Shown here piece after piece: positions 56,355 to 64,000 of a stretch of 64,000 nucleotides of DNA. The DNA is from Paracidovorax cattleyae (GTDB taxonomy: Bacteria; Pseudomonadota; Gammaproteobacteria; Burkholderiales; Burkholderiaceae_C): NCBI RefSeq assembly GCF_900104515.1, contig NZ_FNJL01000003.1, positions 124,001 to 188,000 of the forward strand, written 5' to 3'. Position 1 is the stretch's first letter, and each line of letters starts with the position of its first letter. The notes under the pieces are model-generated. The model worked only from the letters and a program-made list of their open reading frames with translations, made no database searches and was not told the origin of the DNA. The position numbers and the translations under genes were made by a program.

Positions 56355-57485
56355 TCAGTTCAGGGGCGTCTTCTTGCCGTCCTTGTACGTGTACAGAGTG
56401 ATGGCGGGATTCTTCAGCTCGCCGTTCGGCTCGAAGGCGATGTTGGCCGTCACGCCCTTGTAGTTGGACTTGGCCAGCTCGGGGATGTACACCTTCGGAT
56501 CCCACGAATTGGCACGCTTCATGGCATCGACCAGCAGCATGGTGGCGTCGTAGGTGTAGGGGCTGTACACCTGGAACTGGCCAGGGTACTTGGCGTCGTA
56601 CTTGGCCTTCCAGGCGGTACCGCCGGGCATCTTGGCCAGCGAGGCGCCGCCTTCGGCGCAGATCACGTTCGCCAGGGTCTTGGCACCGGCGGCCAGCTTG
56701 GCCACTTCGGCCGTGCAGATGCCGTCGCCGCCGAAGTACTTCACGTTGGCCATGCCCAGCTGTTCCATCTGGCGCAGCATGGGGCCGGCCTGCGGGTCCA
56801 TGCCGCCGTAGAAGATGGCGTCGGGGTTCTTGGACTTGATGGCCGTCAGGATGGCCATGAAGTCGGTGGCCTTGTCGGTCGTGAACTGCTCGTCCACCAC
56901 CTTGATGCCCTTGGTGGCGGCGGTCTTCTTGAAGACGTCGGCCACGCCCTGGCCGTAGGCCGTGCGGTCGTCGATGATGGCGACGGTCTTGAGCTTCAGC
57001 GTGTCGGAAGCGTAGGCGGCCAGGCCGGCGCCCAGGGCGTTGTCGTTCGCGATGATGCGGAACGTGGTCTTGTAGCCGGGCTTGGTCAGGTTGGGGTTGG
57101 TGGCGGCGCCGGTGACATGCGGGATGCCGCAGTCGTTGTACACCTTCGATGCGGGGATTGTGGTGCCGGAGTTCAGGTGGCCCACCACGCCGGCGACCTT
57201 GGCGTCGCACAGCTTCTGGGCAGCGGCCGTGCCCTGCTTCGGATCTGCGGCGTCGTCTTCCGCCTGCAATTCGAACTTGATCTTCTTGCCGCCGATCGTG
57301 ACCCCCTGGGCATTCAGTTCCTCGACGGCCATGCGGGCGCCGTTTTCGTTGTCCTTGCCGTAGTGAGCCTGAGGGCCAGAAACCGGTCCCACGTGGCCGA
57401 TCTTCACCACCTGTTCTTGTGCAGAGGCGACACCGGCAAACGCCGCGATAGCGGCAACCACGGTCAGTTTCAACTTCAATTGCAT
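56355..57485 (-). CDS. Branched-chain amino acid ABC transporter substrate-binding protein
   Basis: 376 residues. Sec signal MQLKLKLTVVAAIAAFAGVA then SAQEQ, followed by the LIVBP fold with VVKIGHVGPVSGPQAHYGKD, GHLNSGTTIPASKVYNDCGI (ligand-binding Ser/Thr), AIIDDRTAYGQGVADVFKKT and YSPYTYDATMLLVDAMKRAN. It is likely a periplasmic receptor for leucine/isoleucine/valine or a similar amino acid. ATG MQLKLK is preceded by GGAG at 6 nt; two earlier in-frame ATGs lack it. No permease or ATPase genes of the liv type adjoin it. Monocistronic, with its own terminator. Confidence 0.93.
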   Translation of the reverse strand: MQLKLKLTVVAAIAAFAGVASAQEQVVKIGHVGPVSGPQAHYGKDNENGARMAVEELNAQGVTIGGKKIKFELQAEDDAADPKQGTAAAQKLCDAKVAGVVGHLNSGTTIPASKVYNDCGIPHVTGAATNPNLTKPGYKTTFRIIANDNALGAGLAAYASDTLKLKTVAIIDDRTAYGQGVADVFKKTAATKGIKVVDEQFTTDKATDFMAILTAIKSKNPDAIFYGGMDPQAGPMLRQMEQLGMANVKYFGGDGICTAEVAKLAAGAKTLANVICAEGGASLAKMPGGTAWKAKYDAKYPGQFQVYSPYTYDATMLLVDAMKRANSWDPKVYIPELAKSNYKGVTANIAFEPNGELKNPAITLYTYKDGKKTPLN

Positions 57486-57643
57486 ATGAATCTCCATAAA
57501 GGGTGATCGCTGAGAACCTTTGTTTTTTCCCCCAGCGCCGGAAACATATCGCAATTTATGGGCCAGGGCACCCCCAGATGCGAGGGAAAGTGACCGAAAA
57601 CCACAGGGGCTTACCCTAGGGGTGCGCCCGCGGGTGGCTGGCG

Positions 57644-58195
57644 TCAGCGCTGCGCGGGTCCGCCGGGCGACGCCAGTTCATCCGCGACAGCCTCGTACAC
57701 GGCGTGGCGCACGACGGATTCCACCTCTTCCCGCAGACGCGGCACCATGGAGCGCGTTTGCTCCTGAACCACCGTGGCGATGGCCTCGCGCAGGCGCTGG
57801 TCCAGCACCACGTCCACGCGCTGGATGATGCGGTGGATCACCACTTCCTCGATGCCCGAGAAATCGGGGGCCGGCGCGGGCTGTGAAGACGGCAACGAAG
57901 GCGAAGGTGCAGCAGGCACCGGCACGGCGGGTGCCGGGCCGGGGGCGCCGGCCAGCGCGGCGGCAGGAAAGTGGCTTGGGGCCGCGGCGGGAACCGGCTC
58001 GCCCACTGGAGGCACCGCCGGCCACGGCGCCATGGCAGGCACGGCCCCTCCAGGCGAAGCCGCAGGGACCGGATTCGGGACCGGGGTCTGCGCACCCGGC
58101 AGCGGACTGCCCCCGGGCACGGCGGCTTCGGTCACCTGCACCACATCGGTGAGCGTCGGCACGAATCTGGGGGGCTGCTTCGGCGGCACGGGCAT
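57644..58195 (-). CDS. Proline/alanine-rich protein of unknown function (DUF2486-like)
   Basis: 183 residues. The N terminus (MPVPPKQPPRFVPTLTDVVQ) is followed by a low-complexity Pro/Ala/Gly stretch of about 90 residues. A helical C-terminal region of about 70 residues carries IIQRVDVVLDQRLREAIATV and LREEVESVVRHAVYEAVADE, which is the conserved part. I recall similar proteins next to holC and pepA in Burkholderiales, but a family name needs a search. It begins 3 nt after holC ends, so it is cotranscribed with it. No signal peptide; probably cytoplasmic. Confidence 0.7.
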   Translation of the reverse strand: MPVPPKQPPRFVPTLTDVVQVTEAAVPGGSPLPGAQTPVPNPVPAASPGGAVPAMAPWPAVPPVGEPVPAAAPSHFPAAALAGAPGPAPAVPVPAAPSPSLPSSQPAPAPDFSGIEEVVIHRIIQRVDVVLDQRLREAIATVVQEQTRSMVPRLREEVESVVRHAVYEAVADELASPGGPAQR

Positions 58196-58198
58196 GGC

Positions 58199-58633
58199 TC
58201 AGCCCCCCTTCAGCACCAGGTCGTGGCGGACGATGCCGTAGCCCCGCTGCGCGTAGTGGCGCCACCGCTCGCGCGCGCCGGCGCGGTCGGCATCGTCGTG
58301 CGCGCTCACCACCTCGACGAGCCGCGCGAAGCGCTCGAACCCCTCGGGCACGGAGGCGCCCAGGTTCAGCAGGACGTCCGGGCGCGCGACGGTCCGCGGG
58401 TCGGCCGCCAGCAGCACGGGCGAGGCCTCGCGCAGTTCGGGCTCGTCCTCCTGGCGGCAGTGCGCCAGGAAGTCCTGCGGGCTCAGGGCCCACAGCGCGC
58501 GGTCCATCGCGTCGAGCACGGGCACGGGCCCGGTGATGACCAGGAGCGCGTCGTTGCGCAGGGCCTTGCGTGCGAACCGGCACGCATAGGCCAGCTTGTC
58601 GGGCGCGTTGAAGTGGAAGGCGATCTCGGTCAT
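58199..58633 (-). CDS. holC: DNA polymerase III chi subunit
   Basis: 144 residues. It begins MTEIAFHFNAPDKLAYACRF, the typical HolC start, with LRNDALLVITGPVPVLDAMD, the Trp-containing DRALWALSPQDFLAHC and ASPVLLAADPRTVARPDVLL. In the replisome chi links the clamp loader (through psi) to SSB. It lies 33 nt after pepA and 3 nt before the proline-rich gene on the same strand, a common pepA-holC order in proteobacteria. Confidence 0.92.
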   Translation of the reverse strand: MTEIAFHFNAPDKLAYACRFARKALRNDALLVITGPVPVLDAMDRALWALSPQDFLAHCRQEDEPELREASPVLLAADPRTVARPDVLLNLGASVPEGFERFARLVEVVSAHDDADRAGARERWRHYAQRGYGIVRHDLVLKGG

Positions 58634-58666
58634 GCCGGGATCCACGGACACTGCGGCATCCGGTGC

Positions 58667-60193
58667 TCAGGCGGCGCGGGCCGCGCGGCGGGCCCGGCCT
58701 GCGCCGGAAGCAGGCGCCGCGGCCGCGCCGGAGCGCGCACGCGGCGCCGGGGCCGGCGCGGAGTCGAGCAGGAACTGCACCAGCAGGCCCACGGGACGGC
58801 CGGTGGCACCCTTGGCGCCGCCGCTCTTCCACGCGGTGCCCGCGATGTCCAGATGGGCCCAGGGCTTGCCGTCCACGAATTTCTGCAGGAACTTGGCGGC
58901 CGTGACGGCCCCGGCCGCGCGCCCGGCCACATTGCCCATGTCGGCGAAGTTGCTCTTCAGGCCTTCGGCGTACTCGTCGTCCAGCGGCATGCGCCAGCAC
59001 GGGTCCAGCGCCGCCTCGCCCGCGGACTGCAGCCGGGCCGCCAGGGCCTCGTCGTTGGCGAACAGGCCGCTGCGCACCCCGCCGAGCGCCACCACGCAGG
59101 CGCCGGTCAGCGTGGCGATGTCCACCATGGCCGAGGGCTTGAAGCGGGCGGCGTAGGCGATGGCGTCGCACAGCACCAGGCGCCCCTCGGCGTCGGTGTT
59201 GAGCACCTCGATGGTCTGGCCGCTCAGGCTGGTGACCACGTCGCCGGGCTTGACGGCGCGGCCGTCGGGCATGTTCTCGCAGGCGGGGATGAGGCCGACC
59301 ACGTTGATGGCGGGCCGCAGTTCGGCCAGCGCGCGGAACACGCCCAGCACGCTGGCGGCGCCACCCATGTCGAACTTCATCTCGTCCATTTCGCCGGCGG
59401 GCTTGATGGAGATGCCGCCGGTATCGAAGGTGATGCCCTTGCCGATGAGCGCCACGGGCGCCTCGGAGCGGCCTGCGCCCTGGTAGCGCAATTCGATGAA
59501 GCGCAGCGGCTCCTCGGAGCCCTTGGCCACCGCCACGAAGGCGCCCATGCCGAGCTTCTGCACTTCCGCGGGGCCCATCACCTTGACCTGGATGGGGCCA
59601 TGCTTGGCCAGCGCCTTGGCGGCGCCGGCGAGCAGGGTGGGCGTGGCGTGGTTGCCGGGGCGGTTGGCCCATTCGCGGGCGTATTCGATGCCCAGCGCCA
59701 GCGCCGTGCCGCGGGCGAAGCCGGCCTTGGCCGCTGCGGCATCGGCCACGCCGACCACCACGCGGGACAGGGCCCGCGGCTCGGCCTGCGACCTGGTGGC
59801 CGTATAGACGTAGCTGGCTTCCGCCACGGCCTGCACGGCCGTGCAGGCCGCCGCGCCGCCGTCGGCCAGGGCCGCGAGGCACACGGCCGCGCGCCTGACC
59901 TGGGACGCCTTCCAGTGTGCCGCGGCACCGGCCAGCGCCTGGCGCACTGCGCGCGCGCCGCCGTCGCCGGCGCCCAGCAGCAGCACGCGCCGCGCCGCCA
60001 CGGCGGGCGCCTGGTAGAGCGCGAGGCTCTTGCCGGGCTTGGTTTCGAAGTCCCCCTGGCGGATCGCCAGCGCCACCAGGGCGGAGAGTGGGTCGCCACC
60101 GGGCTTGAAGCCTTCGGGCACCAGCACGGCGAGCAGGTCGCATTTCTCGGCGGCGGCGGAGGCCAGGGACAGGGTCTTCAGATCGAAGTTCAT
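58667..60193 (-). CDS. pepA: Leucyl aminopeptidase (M17 family)
   Basis: 508 residues. The M17 metal-site motifs are GKGITFDTGGISIKPAGEMD (residues 251-270), MKFDMGGAASVLG and the signature NTDAEGRL (332-339). Full length, with an unusual Ala/Pro/Arg-rich tail of about 25 residues at the C terminus. It removes N-terminal residues from peptides using two divalent metals, and in E. coli PepA is also a DNA-binding accessory factor. The ATG MNFDLKTLSL has AAGGAAAA upstream. Its start codon lies only 23 nt from the divergent lptF start. Confidence 0.95.
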   Translation of the reverse strand: MNFDLKTLSLASAAAEKCDLLAVLVPEGFKPGGDPLSALVALAIRQGDFETKPGKSLALYQAPAVAARRVLLLGAGDGGARAVRQALAGAAAHWKASQVRRAAVCLAALADGGAAACTAVQAVAEASYVYTATRSQAEPRALSRVVVGVADAAAAKAGFARGTALALGIEYAREWANRPGNHATPTLLAGAAKALAKHGPIQVKVMGPAEVQKLGMGAFVAVAKGSEEPLRFIELRYQGAGRSEAPVALIGKGITFDTGGISIKPAGEMDEMKFDMGGAASVLGVFRALAELRPAINVVGLIPACENMPDGRAVKPGDVVTSLSGQTIEVLNTDAEGRLVLCDAIAYAARFKPSAMVDIATLTGACVVALGGVRSGLFANDEALAARLQSAGEAALDPCWRMPLDDEYAEGLKSNFADMGNVAGRAAGAVTAAKFLQKFVDGKPWAHLDIAGTAWKSGGAKGATGRPVGLLVQFLLDSAPAPAPRARSGAAAAPASGAGRARRAARAA

Positions 60194-60216
60194 AATCGGC
60201 GTTTTCCTTCGAGCCA

Positions 60217-61314
60217 ATGTTATTCGATTCATCCATTCGCAAGGAACTGGCCCGCAGCTTCGGAGCGACGCTGGTGGTGCTGGTCACCGTGGTCATGACC
60301 ATGATGCTGATCCGCACGCTCGGCCAGGCGTCGCGCGGCAGCGTGAACCCCTCGGACGTGATGCTCGTGATGGGCTTCACCGTGCTCGGCCAGTTGCCCA
60401 CCATCCTCACCCTCAGCCTGTTCGTGGCCGTGGTCGGCGCCCTGGCGCGCATGTACCGCGAAAGCGAGATGGTCATCTGGTTCTCGAGCGGGCGCGGCAT
60501 GCTGCACCTGCTGCCGCCGCTGCTGCGCTTCGCCTGGCCGGTGATCCTGGCGATCGCCACGCTGGCACTGCTGATCTGGCCCTGGGCCAACCAGCAGATC
60601 CAGGAGCTCAAGGTGCAGTACGAGCAGCGCAGCGACGTGGACCGCATCGCCCCGGGCGAGTTCCAGGAGTCGGCCAACGGCGCCCGCGTGTTCTTCATCG
60701 ACCGCGAGACGCCTGACAACCAGCAGGCCACCAACGTGTTCATCGCCTCCAGCGAGCACGGCCGCGAGACCGTGACCTCGGCCCGCAGCGCCCGGCTGGA
60801 AACGCAGGGCGACCAGCGCATGGCCCTGCTGAGCGACGGGCAGCGCCTGGAAACCACGGTGGACAAGCCGGGGCTGAAGGTGAGCGAGTTTTCCGAATAC
60901 GGCACGCGGATCGGCTCCGCCGCCAGTTCCTCCTCCGACGACGCCGCGGTCAAGACCCGCAGCACGGCGCAGCTGTTCGCCTCCAGCGATCCGGTGTTCC
61001 GCGCCGAGCTCGGGTGGCGCTTCGGCCTGGCGCTCGCCGCGCTCAACTTCGTGGTGCTGGGGCTGGCCGTGGCCAGCGCCAATCCGCGCGCCGCGCGCAG
61101 CACCAGCCTGGTGTTCGCGCTCTTCGCCTTCGTGGTTTATTACAACCTCATGACCTTCGGACAGAACTGGGTGGGTGCGGGCCGCCTGAGCCTGGGCGCC
61201 TTCATGGTCGCGCTGCACGGCGGGACGCTGGCGCTGGCGATGCTGCTGCTCGTGGCACGCCACAACCGCTGGTCGCCGCGGCTGCCGTCCCTGCGCGCAC
61301 GGAGGCCCGCATGA
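60217..61314 (+). CDS. lptF: LPS export ABC transporter permease LptF
   Basis: 365 residues. Three N-terminal helices (LARSFGATLVVLVTVVMTMM), a periplasmic beta-jellyroll of about 150 residues (VDRIAPGEFQESANGARVFF, DNQQATNVFIASSEHG) and three C-terminal helices. With LptG and LptB2 it extracts lipopolysaccharide from the inner membrane and passes it to the Lpt bridge. The ATG has no clear ribosome site, and the stop overlaps lptG (ATGA). The promoter must lie inside pepA, since only 23 nt separate the two. Confidence 0.94.
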   Translation: MLFDSSIRKELARSFGATLVVLVTVVMTMMLIRTLGQASRGSVNPSDVMLVMGFTVLGQLPTILTLSLFVAVVGALARMYRESEMVIWFSSGRGMLHLLPPLLRFAWPVILAIATLALLIWPWANQQIQELKVQYEQRSDVDRIAPGEFQESANGARVFFIDRETPDNQQATNVFIASSEHGRETVTSARSARLETQGDQRMALLSDGQRLETTVDKPGLKVSEFSEYGTRIGSAASSSSDDAAVKTRSTAQLFASSDPVFRAELGWRFGLALAALNFVVLGLAVASANPRAARSTSLVFALFAFVVYYNLMTFGQNWVGAGRLSLGAFMVALHGGTLALAMLLLVARHNRWSPRLPSLRARRPA

Positions 61315-62408
61315 AGACGATCCGCGGGCTCATCTACCGCGAGGCCCTGGCCGCCGTGGGCTTCGTCACCCTGGGCTTCCTGGCGCTGTTCTTCTTCTTC
61401 GACATGGTGGACGAGCTGCGCTACGTGGGCCGCGTCCAGGCCTACCAGATGTCGCACGCGCTGCTGTACGTGTCGCTCGGCATCCCGAGCCACCTGTACG
61501 AGCTGCTGCCGATCACCGTGCTGATCGGCACGATCTTCGTGATGGCGCGCTTCGCGCAGAGCTCCGAGTTCACCATCATGCGCACCAGCGGGCTGGGGCC
61601 GTGGCGCGCCCTGCGCACGCTGCTCGTACTGGGACTGGGTTTCGTGATGCTCACCTTCACCGTGGGCGATTACCTCGCGCCCGCGACGGACCGGCTCGCG
61701 CAGCTCGTGCGGGCCCGCTACCTGGGCCAGATCACCACCGGCGCGACCGGGGCCTGGCTGAAGGAGCGCCAGGGCGACCGCTCGGTGGCGGTGAACGTGC
61801 GCGCTCTGCGGCACGACGGCGGCATGAGCAACGTGCGGATCTTCGAGTTCGACAGCGACGGCCGCCTGGCCTCCACCCTGCAGGCAGCAGCGGGCGAGTT
61901 CGGCCCGGACGCCTGGGAGCTGAGCGATGTCAGGCGCAGCGTCTTCCACCGCCGCGGCCAGGCCGAGGCACACGTGGAGCGGCTGCAGGAAGCCCGCTTC
62001 CGCTGGACCACCCACATCAGCAGCGACATGGTGGCGGCCTCGCTGCTCAAGCCCGACCGCATGGCGACGATCGACCTGTTCCAGTACATCCGCCACCTGG
62101 AATCGAACGGCCAGGCCGCGCAGAAGTACGAGATCGAGTTCTGGCGCAAGGTCTTCTATCCCCTGAGCTGCCTGGTGATGGTGGTGCTGTCGCTGCCCTT
62201 CGCCTACCTGCACTTCCGCTCCGGCGGCATCGCCGGCTACGTGTTCGGCGGGGTGATGGCGGGAATCAGCTTCTTCCTGCTCAACAACGTGTTCGGCTAT
62301 GCGGGCAACCTGCAGAACTGGTCGCCCTGGCTCACCGCGGCGGCGCCGGGCATCATCTATTCGCTGCTGTCGCTCGGGGCGTTCGGCTGGCTGGTGCTGA
62401 GGCGATGA
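61311..62408 (+). CDS. lptG: LPS export ABC transporter permease LptG
   Basis: 365 residues, same fold as LptF: helices GFVTLGFLALFFFFDMVDEL and YELLPITVLIGTIFVMARFA, a jellyroll, and C-terminal helices (FYPLSCLVMVVLSLPFAYLH). The coupling segment FAQSSEFTIMRTSGLGPWRA is typical. Starts within the lptF stop (ATGA) and its own stop overlaps the cbiX-like ATG (ATGA), giving a three-gene translationally coupled set. Confidence 0.95.
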   Translation: MKTIRGLIYREALAAVGFVTLGFLALFFFFDMVDELRYVGRVQAYQMSHALLYVSLGIPSHLYELLPITVLIGTIFVMARFAQSSEFTIMRTSGLGPWRALRTLLVLGLGFVMLTFTVGDYLAPATDRLAQLVRARYLGQITTGATGAWLKERQGDRSVAVNVRALRHDGGMSNVRIFEFDSDGRLASTLQAAAGEFGPDAWELSDVRRSVFHRRGQAEAHVERLQEARFRWTTHISSDMVAASLLKPDRMATIDLFQYIRHLESNGQAAQKYEIEFWRKVFYPLSCLVMVVLSLPFAYLHFRSGGIAGYVFGGVMAGISFFLLNNVFGYAGNLQNWSPWLTAAAPGIIYSLLSLGAFGWLVLRR

Positions 62409-62800
62409 ACATGGCGAACGACACGTCCCGGGCCGACGGCCCCCGCGGCGTGGTGCTGTTCGCCCACGGCTCGCGCGACCCGCTGTGGCGTGCACCGATC
62501 GAGGCCGTGGAGGCCCGCATGCGGCAGCAGGCGCCCGGCCTGGAGGTGCGCTGTGCCTACCTGGAACTCGCCGAGCCCGACCTGCCCTCCGCAGTGCGCG
62601 AGCTGGCGGCGCGCGGCGTGGACCGGCTCACGGTGGTGCCGATGTTTCTGGGCACCGGCAAGCATGCGCGCGAGGATCTGCCGCAGCTCGTGCAGGCGCT
62701 GCGGGCGGAGCATCCGGACATGGCCATCACCGTGCAGGGCGCCATCGGCGAGGATGCGCGCATGACGGCGCTGATGGCGGAGATCGCCGCGCAGCAGTGA
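62405..62800 (+). CDS. Sirohydrochlorin chelatase-like protein (CbiX/SirB short form)
   Basis: 131 residues, one chelatase domain. VVLFAHGSRDPLWRAPIEAV carries the metal-site His (HGSRD) and MFLGTGKHAREDLPQL the second. In short CbiX/SirB proteins these insert cobalt, iron or nickel into sirohydrochlorin. Since cysB follows, insertion of iron for siroheme, needed by sulfite reductase, is the likely role. It overlaps the lptG stop by four bases and is 115 nt before cysB. An alternative start is the second ATG, two codons later. Confidence 0.88.
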   Translation: MNMANDTSRADGPRGVVLFAHGSRDPLWRAPIEAVEARMRQQAPGLEVRCAYLELAEPDLPSAVRELAARGVDRLTVVPMFLGTGKHAREDLPQLVQALRAEHPDMAITVQGAIGEDARMTALMAEIAAQQ

Positions 62801-62915
62801 CGGTGGCCGACAGGCGTTCCGCGGGCGCGGCGGCAATGCATTTTTTGAGTGCGGGTCACGCCGTTGGCTTAGACGATTGCCGCATAATCAAGGGACTCCT
62901 TAGCAGCAATCAGAT

Positions 62916-63857
62916 ATGAACCTGCACCAGTTCCGCTTCGTCCAGGAAGCCGCCCGCCGCAACCTCAACCTGACGGAGGCCGCGAAGGCGCTCCACACCT
63001 CGCAGCCCGGGGTGTCCAAGGCCATCATCGAACTGGAAGACGAGCTGGGCGTGGACATCTTCGCGCGCCACGGCAAGCGGCTCAAGCGCATCACCGAACC
63101 GGGTCAGCACGTGCTCAAGAGCATCGAGCTGATCATGCGCGAGGTGGGCAACCTCAAGCGCATCGGCGAGCAGTTCAGCGCGCAGGACAGCGGCACGCTG
63201 AGCATCGCCACCACCCACACGCAGGCGCGCTACGTGCTGCCGGTGCCCGTGGCGAAGCTGCGCGAGGCCTATCCCAAGGTGAACGTGAGCCTGCACCAGG
63301 CCACGCCGCACGAGGTGGCGCGCATGGTGATCGACGAGGTGGCGGAGATCGGCATGGCCACCGAATCGCTCGCGGACTATCCCGACCTCGTCACCCTGCC
63401 CTGCTACGAGTGGCAGCACGTGCTGGTGATGCCCTCGGGCCATCCACTCGCGCAGCAGGAGCGCATCAGCGTGGACGACATCGCCCACGAGGCCCTCATC
63501 ACCTACCACCCGTCCTTCACGGGGCGCGGCAAGATCGACCAGGCCTTCGCCGCGCGCAAGCTGCAGCCGCGCATCGTGCTGGAGGCCATCGATTCGGACG
63601 TGATCAAGACCTATGTGCGCCTAGGCCTGGGCGTGGGCATCGTGGCCGAGATGGCCATGCGCGACGACCCGCTCGGCGACCTGGTGGTGCGGCCGGTGGG
63701 CCACCTGTTCGGCCAGAGCGTGGCGCGCGTGGCATTCAAGCGCGGCGCCTACCTGCGCAACTTCGTCTATAAATTCGCGGAGCTGCTCAGCGACCGGCTG
63801 AACCGCGAACTCGTGGCCCGCGCGATGACCGGGCACGTGAACGACTACGAGCTTTGA
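62916..63857 (+). CDS. cysB: HTH-type transcriptional regulator CysB
   Basis: 313 residues, LysR family. It begins MNLHQFRFVQEAARRNLNLT, the hallmark of CysB/Cbl, with HTH EAAKALHTSQPGVSKAIIEL and the effector core TTHTQARYVLPVPVAKLREA then YPKVNVSLHQATPHEVARMV. It responds to O-acetylserine/N-acetylserine and activates cysteine and sulfate assimilation genes. It follows a siroheme-chelatase-like gene, in keeping with sulfur reduction, and precedes an aminotransferase. Confidence 0.95.
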   Translation: MNLHQFRFVQEAARRNLNLTEAAKALHTSQPGVSKAIIELEDELGVDIFARHGKRLKRITEPGQHVLKSIELIMREVGNLKRIGEQFSAQDSGTLSIATTHTQARYVLPVPVAKLREAYPKVNVSLHQATPHEVARMVIDEVAEIGMATESLADYPDLVTLPCYEWQHVLVMPSGHPLAQQERISVDDIAHEALITYHPSFTGRGKIDQAFAARKLQPRIVLEAIDSDVIKTYVRLGLGVGIVAEMAMRDDPLGDLVVRPVGHLFGQSVARVAFKRGAYLRNFVYKFAELLSDRLNRELVARAMTGHVNDYEL

Positions 63858-63877
63858 TTCTTCCTCACCCCAAGCAC

Positions 63878-64000
63878 ATGACCACCACCGCTGCCGCGCG
63901 CACGCCGACCCTTCCGAGCAAGCTGCCCCAGGTGGGCACGACGATCTTTGCCGTGATGTCCGCCCTGGCGGCCGAGCACGGCGCCGTGAACCTGGGCCAG
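63878..64000 (+). CDS. Pyridoxal-phosphate-dependent aminotransferase, N-terminal part
   Basis: The gene runs off the right edge after 41 codons. The visible start, MTTTAAARTPTLPSKLPQVG followed by TTIFAVMSALAAEHGAVNLG and Q, is that of class I methionine/kynurenine aminotransferases (YbdL-like), where IFAVMSALAAEHGAVNLGQG is diagnostic. It lies 20 nt after cysB. The rest, including the PLP lysine, is not in the window. Confidence 0.85.
   Translation, partial: MTTTAAARTPTLPSKLPQVGTTIFAVMSALAAEHGAVNLGQ

Overview
The window is a GC-rich chromosomal segment from a betaproteobacterium of the order Burkholderiales, most likely Comamonadaceae (Acidovorax-like). The reasons are codon use dominated by GC3, many orphan Bug/TctC-type periplasmic solute receptors, a tandem glycine riboswitch in front of gcvT, the holC-pepA-lptF-lptG-cysB neighbourhood, and proline/alanine-rich low-complexity tails. 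I see no tRNA, rRNA, CRISPR array, insertion sequence, integrase or phage gene. The genus is inferred from gene content and cannot be proved here.

Layout. 1-1.6 kb: a succinyl-CoA:3-ketoacid CoA-transferase pair (scoB partial, scoA), divergent from a PAS-LuxR regulator, with a perfect inverted repeat between them. 1.7-6.3 kb: a repeat-bearing lipoprotein, a type II NADH dehydrogenase and katG. 6.4-16.5 kb: an accessory catabolic block with an SMP-30-type hydrolase, an amidohydrolase, a 2-hydroxyacid dehydrogenase, an RraA-like aldolase/decarboxylase and three intact Bug receptors. Interspersed with these are decayed genes: a lactonase, an alpha-hydroxyacid oxidase, a Bug receptor, and a chimera of an amidohydrolase joined to a Bug tail. 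An IclR regulator diverges from the last Bug gene and probably controls it. 17.6-24 kb: an AhpD-like protein, TetR plus a di-metal hydrolase, an exported catalase with an ankyrin partner, an EamA exporter and an SDR. 24-30 kb: ETF-ubiquinone oxidoreductase, a lipocalin and a three-gene ABC importer. 30-35.5 kb: Lrp, then the glycine riboswitch and gcvT-gcvH-gcvP (glycine cleavage). 35.5-45.4 kb: an FKBP isomerase, a MerR-MFS efflux pair, a frameshifted hybrid histidine kinase, an RluA-type pseudouridine synthase, an SDR, a Bug receptor and Kup. 45.4-51.1 kb: a decayed secreted protein, UspA, a 2OG-Fe dioxygenase, a PilZ protein, a fatty acyl-CoA ligase and a 2-hydroxyacid dehydrogenase. 51.1-56.3 kb: a CaiB/BaiF CoA-transferase divergent from a citrate synthase fused to a DNA-binding domain, then an MFS transporter and LysR. 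56.3-64 kb: a Leu/Ile/Val-type receptor, then the conserved housekeeping block holC-pepA / lptF-lptG-cbiX-cysB and the start of an aminotransferase.

How it fits together. Much of the window concerns uptake and oxidation of organic acids: receptors, lactone hydrolases, hydroxyacid dehydrogenases, CoA activation, and electron delivery through ETF-QO and NDH-2. Two catalases add peroxide defence. Most small clusters have their own divergent regulator with a visible operator-like repeat. The best candidates for under-described biology are the HTH-citrate synthase/CoA-transferase/MFS/LysR locus (51.1-56.3 kb), the C8-tract frameshift separating kinase from receiver (40.29 kb), the apparently leaderless MerR-controlled MFS gene (37.0 kb), and the mosaic pseudogenes at 6.4-8.6 and 14.4-15.5 kb.
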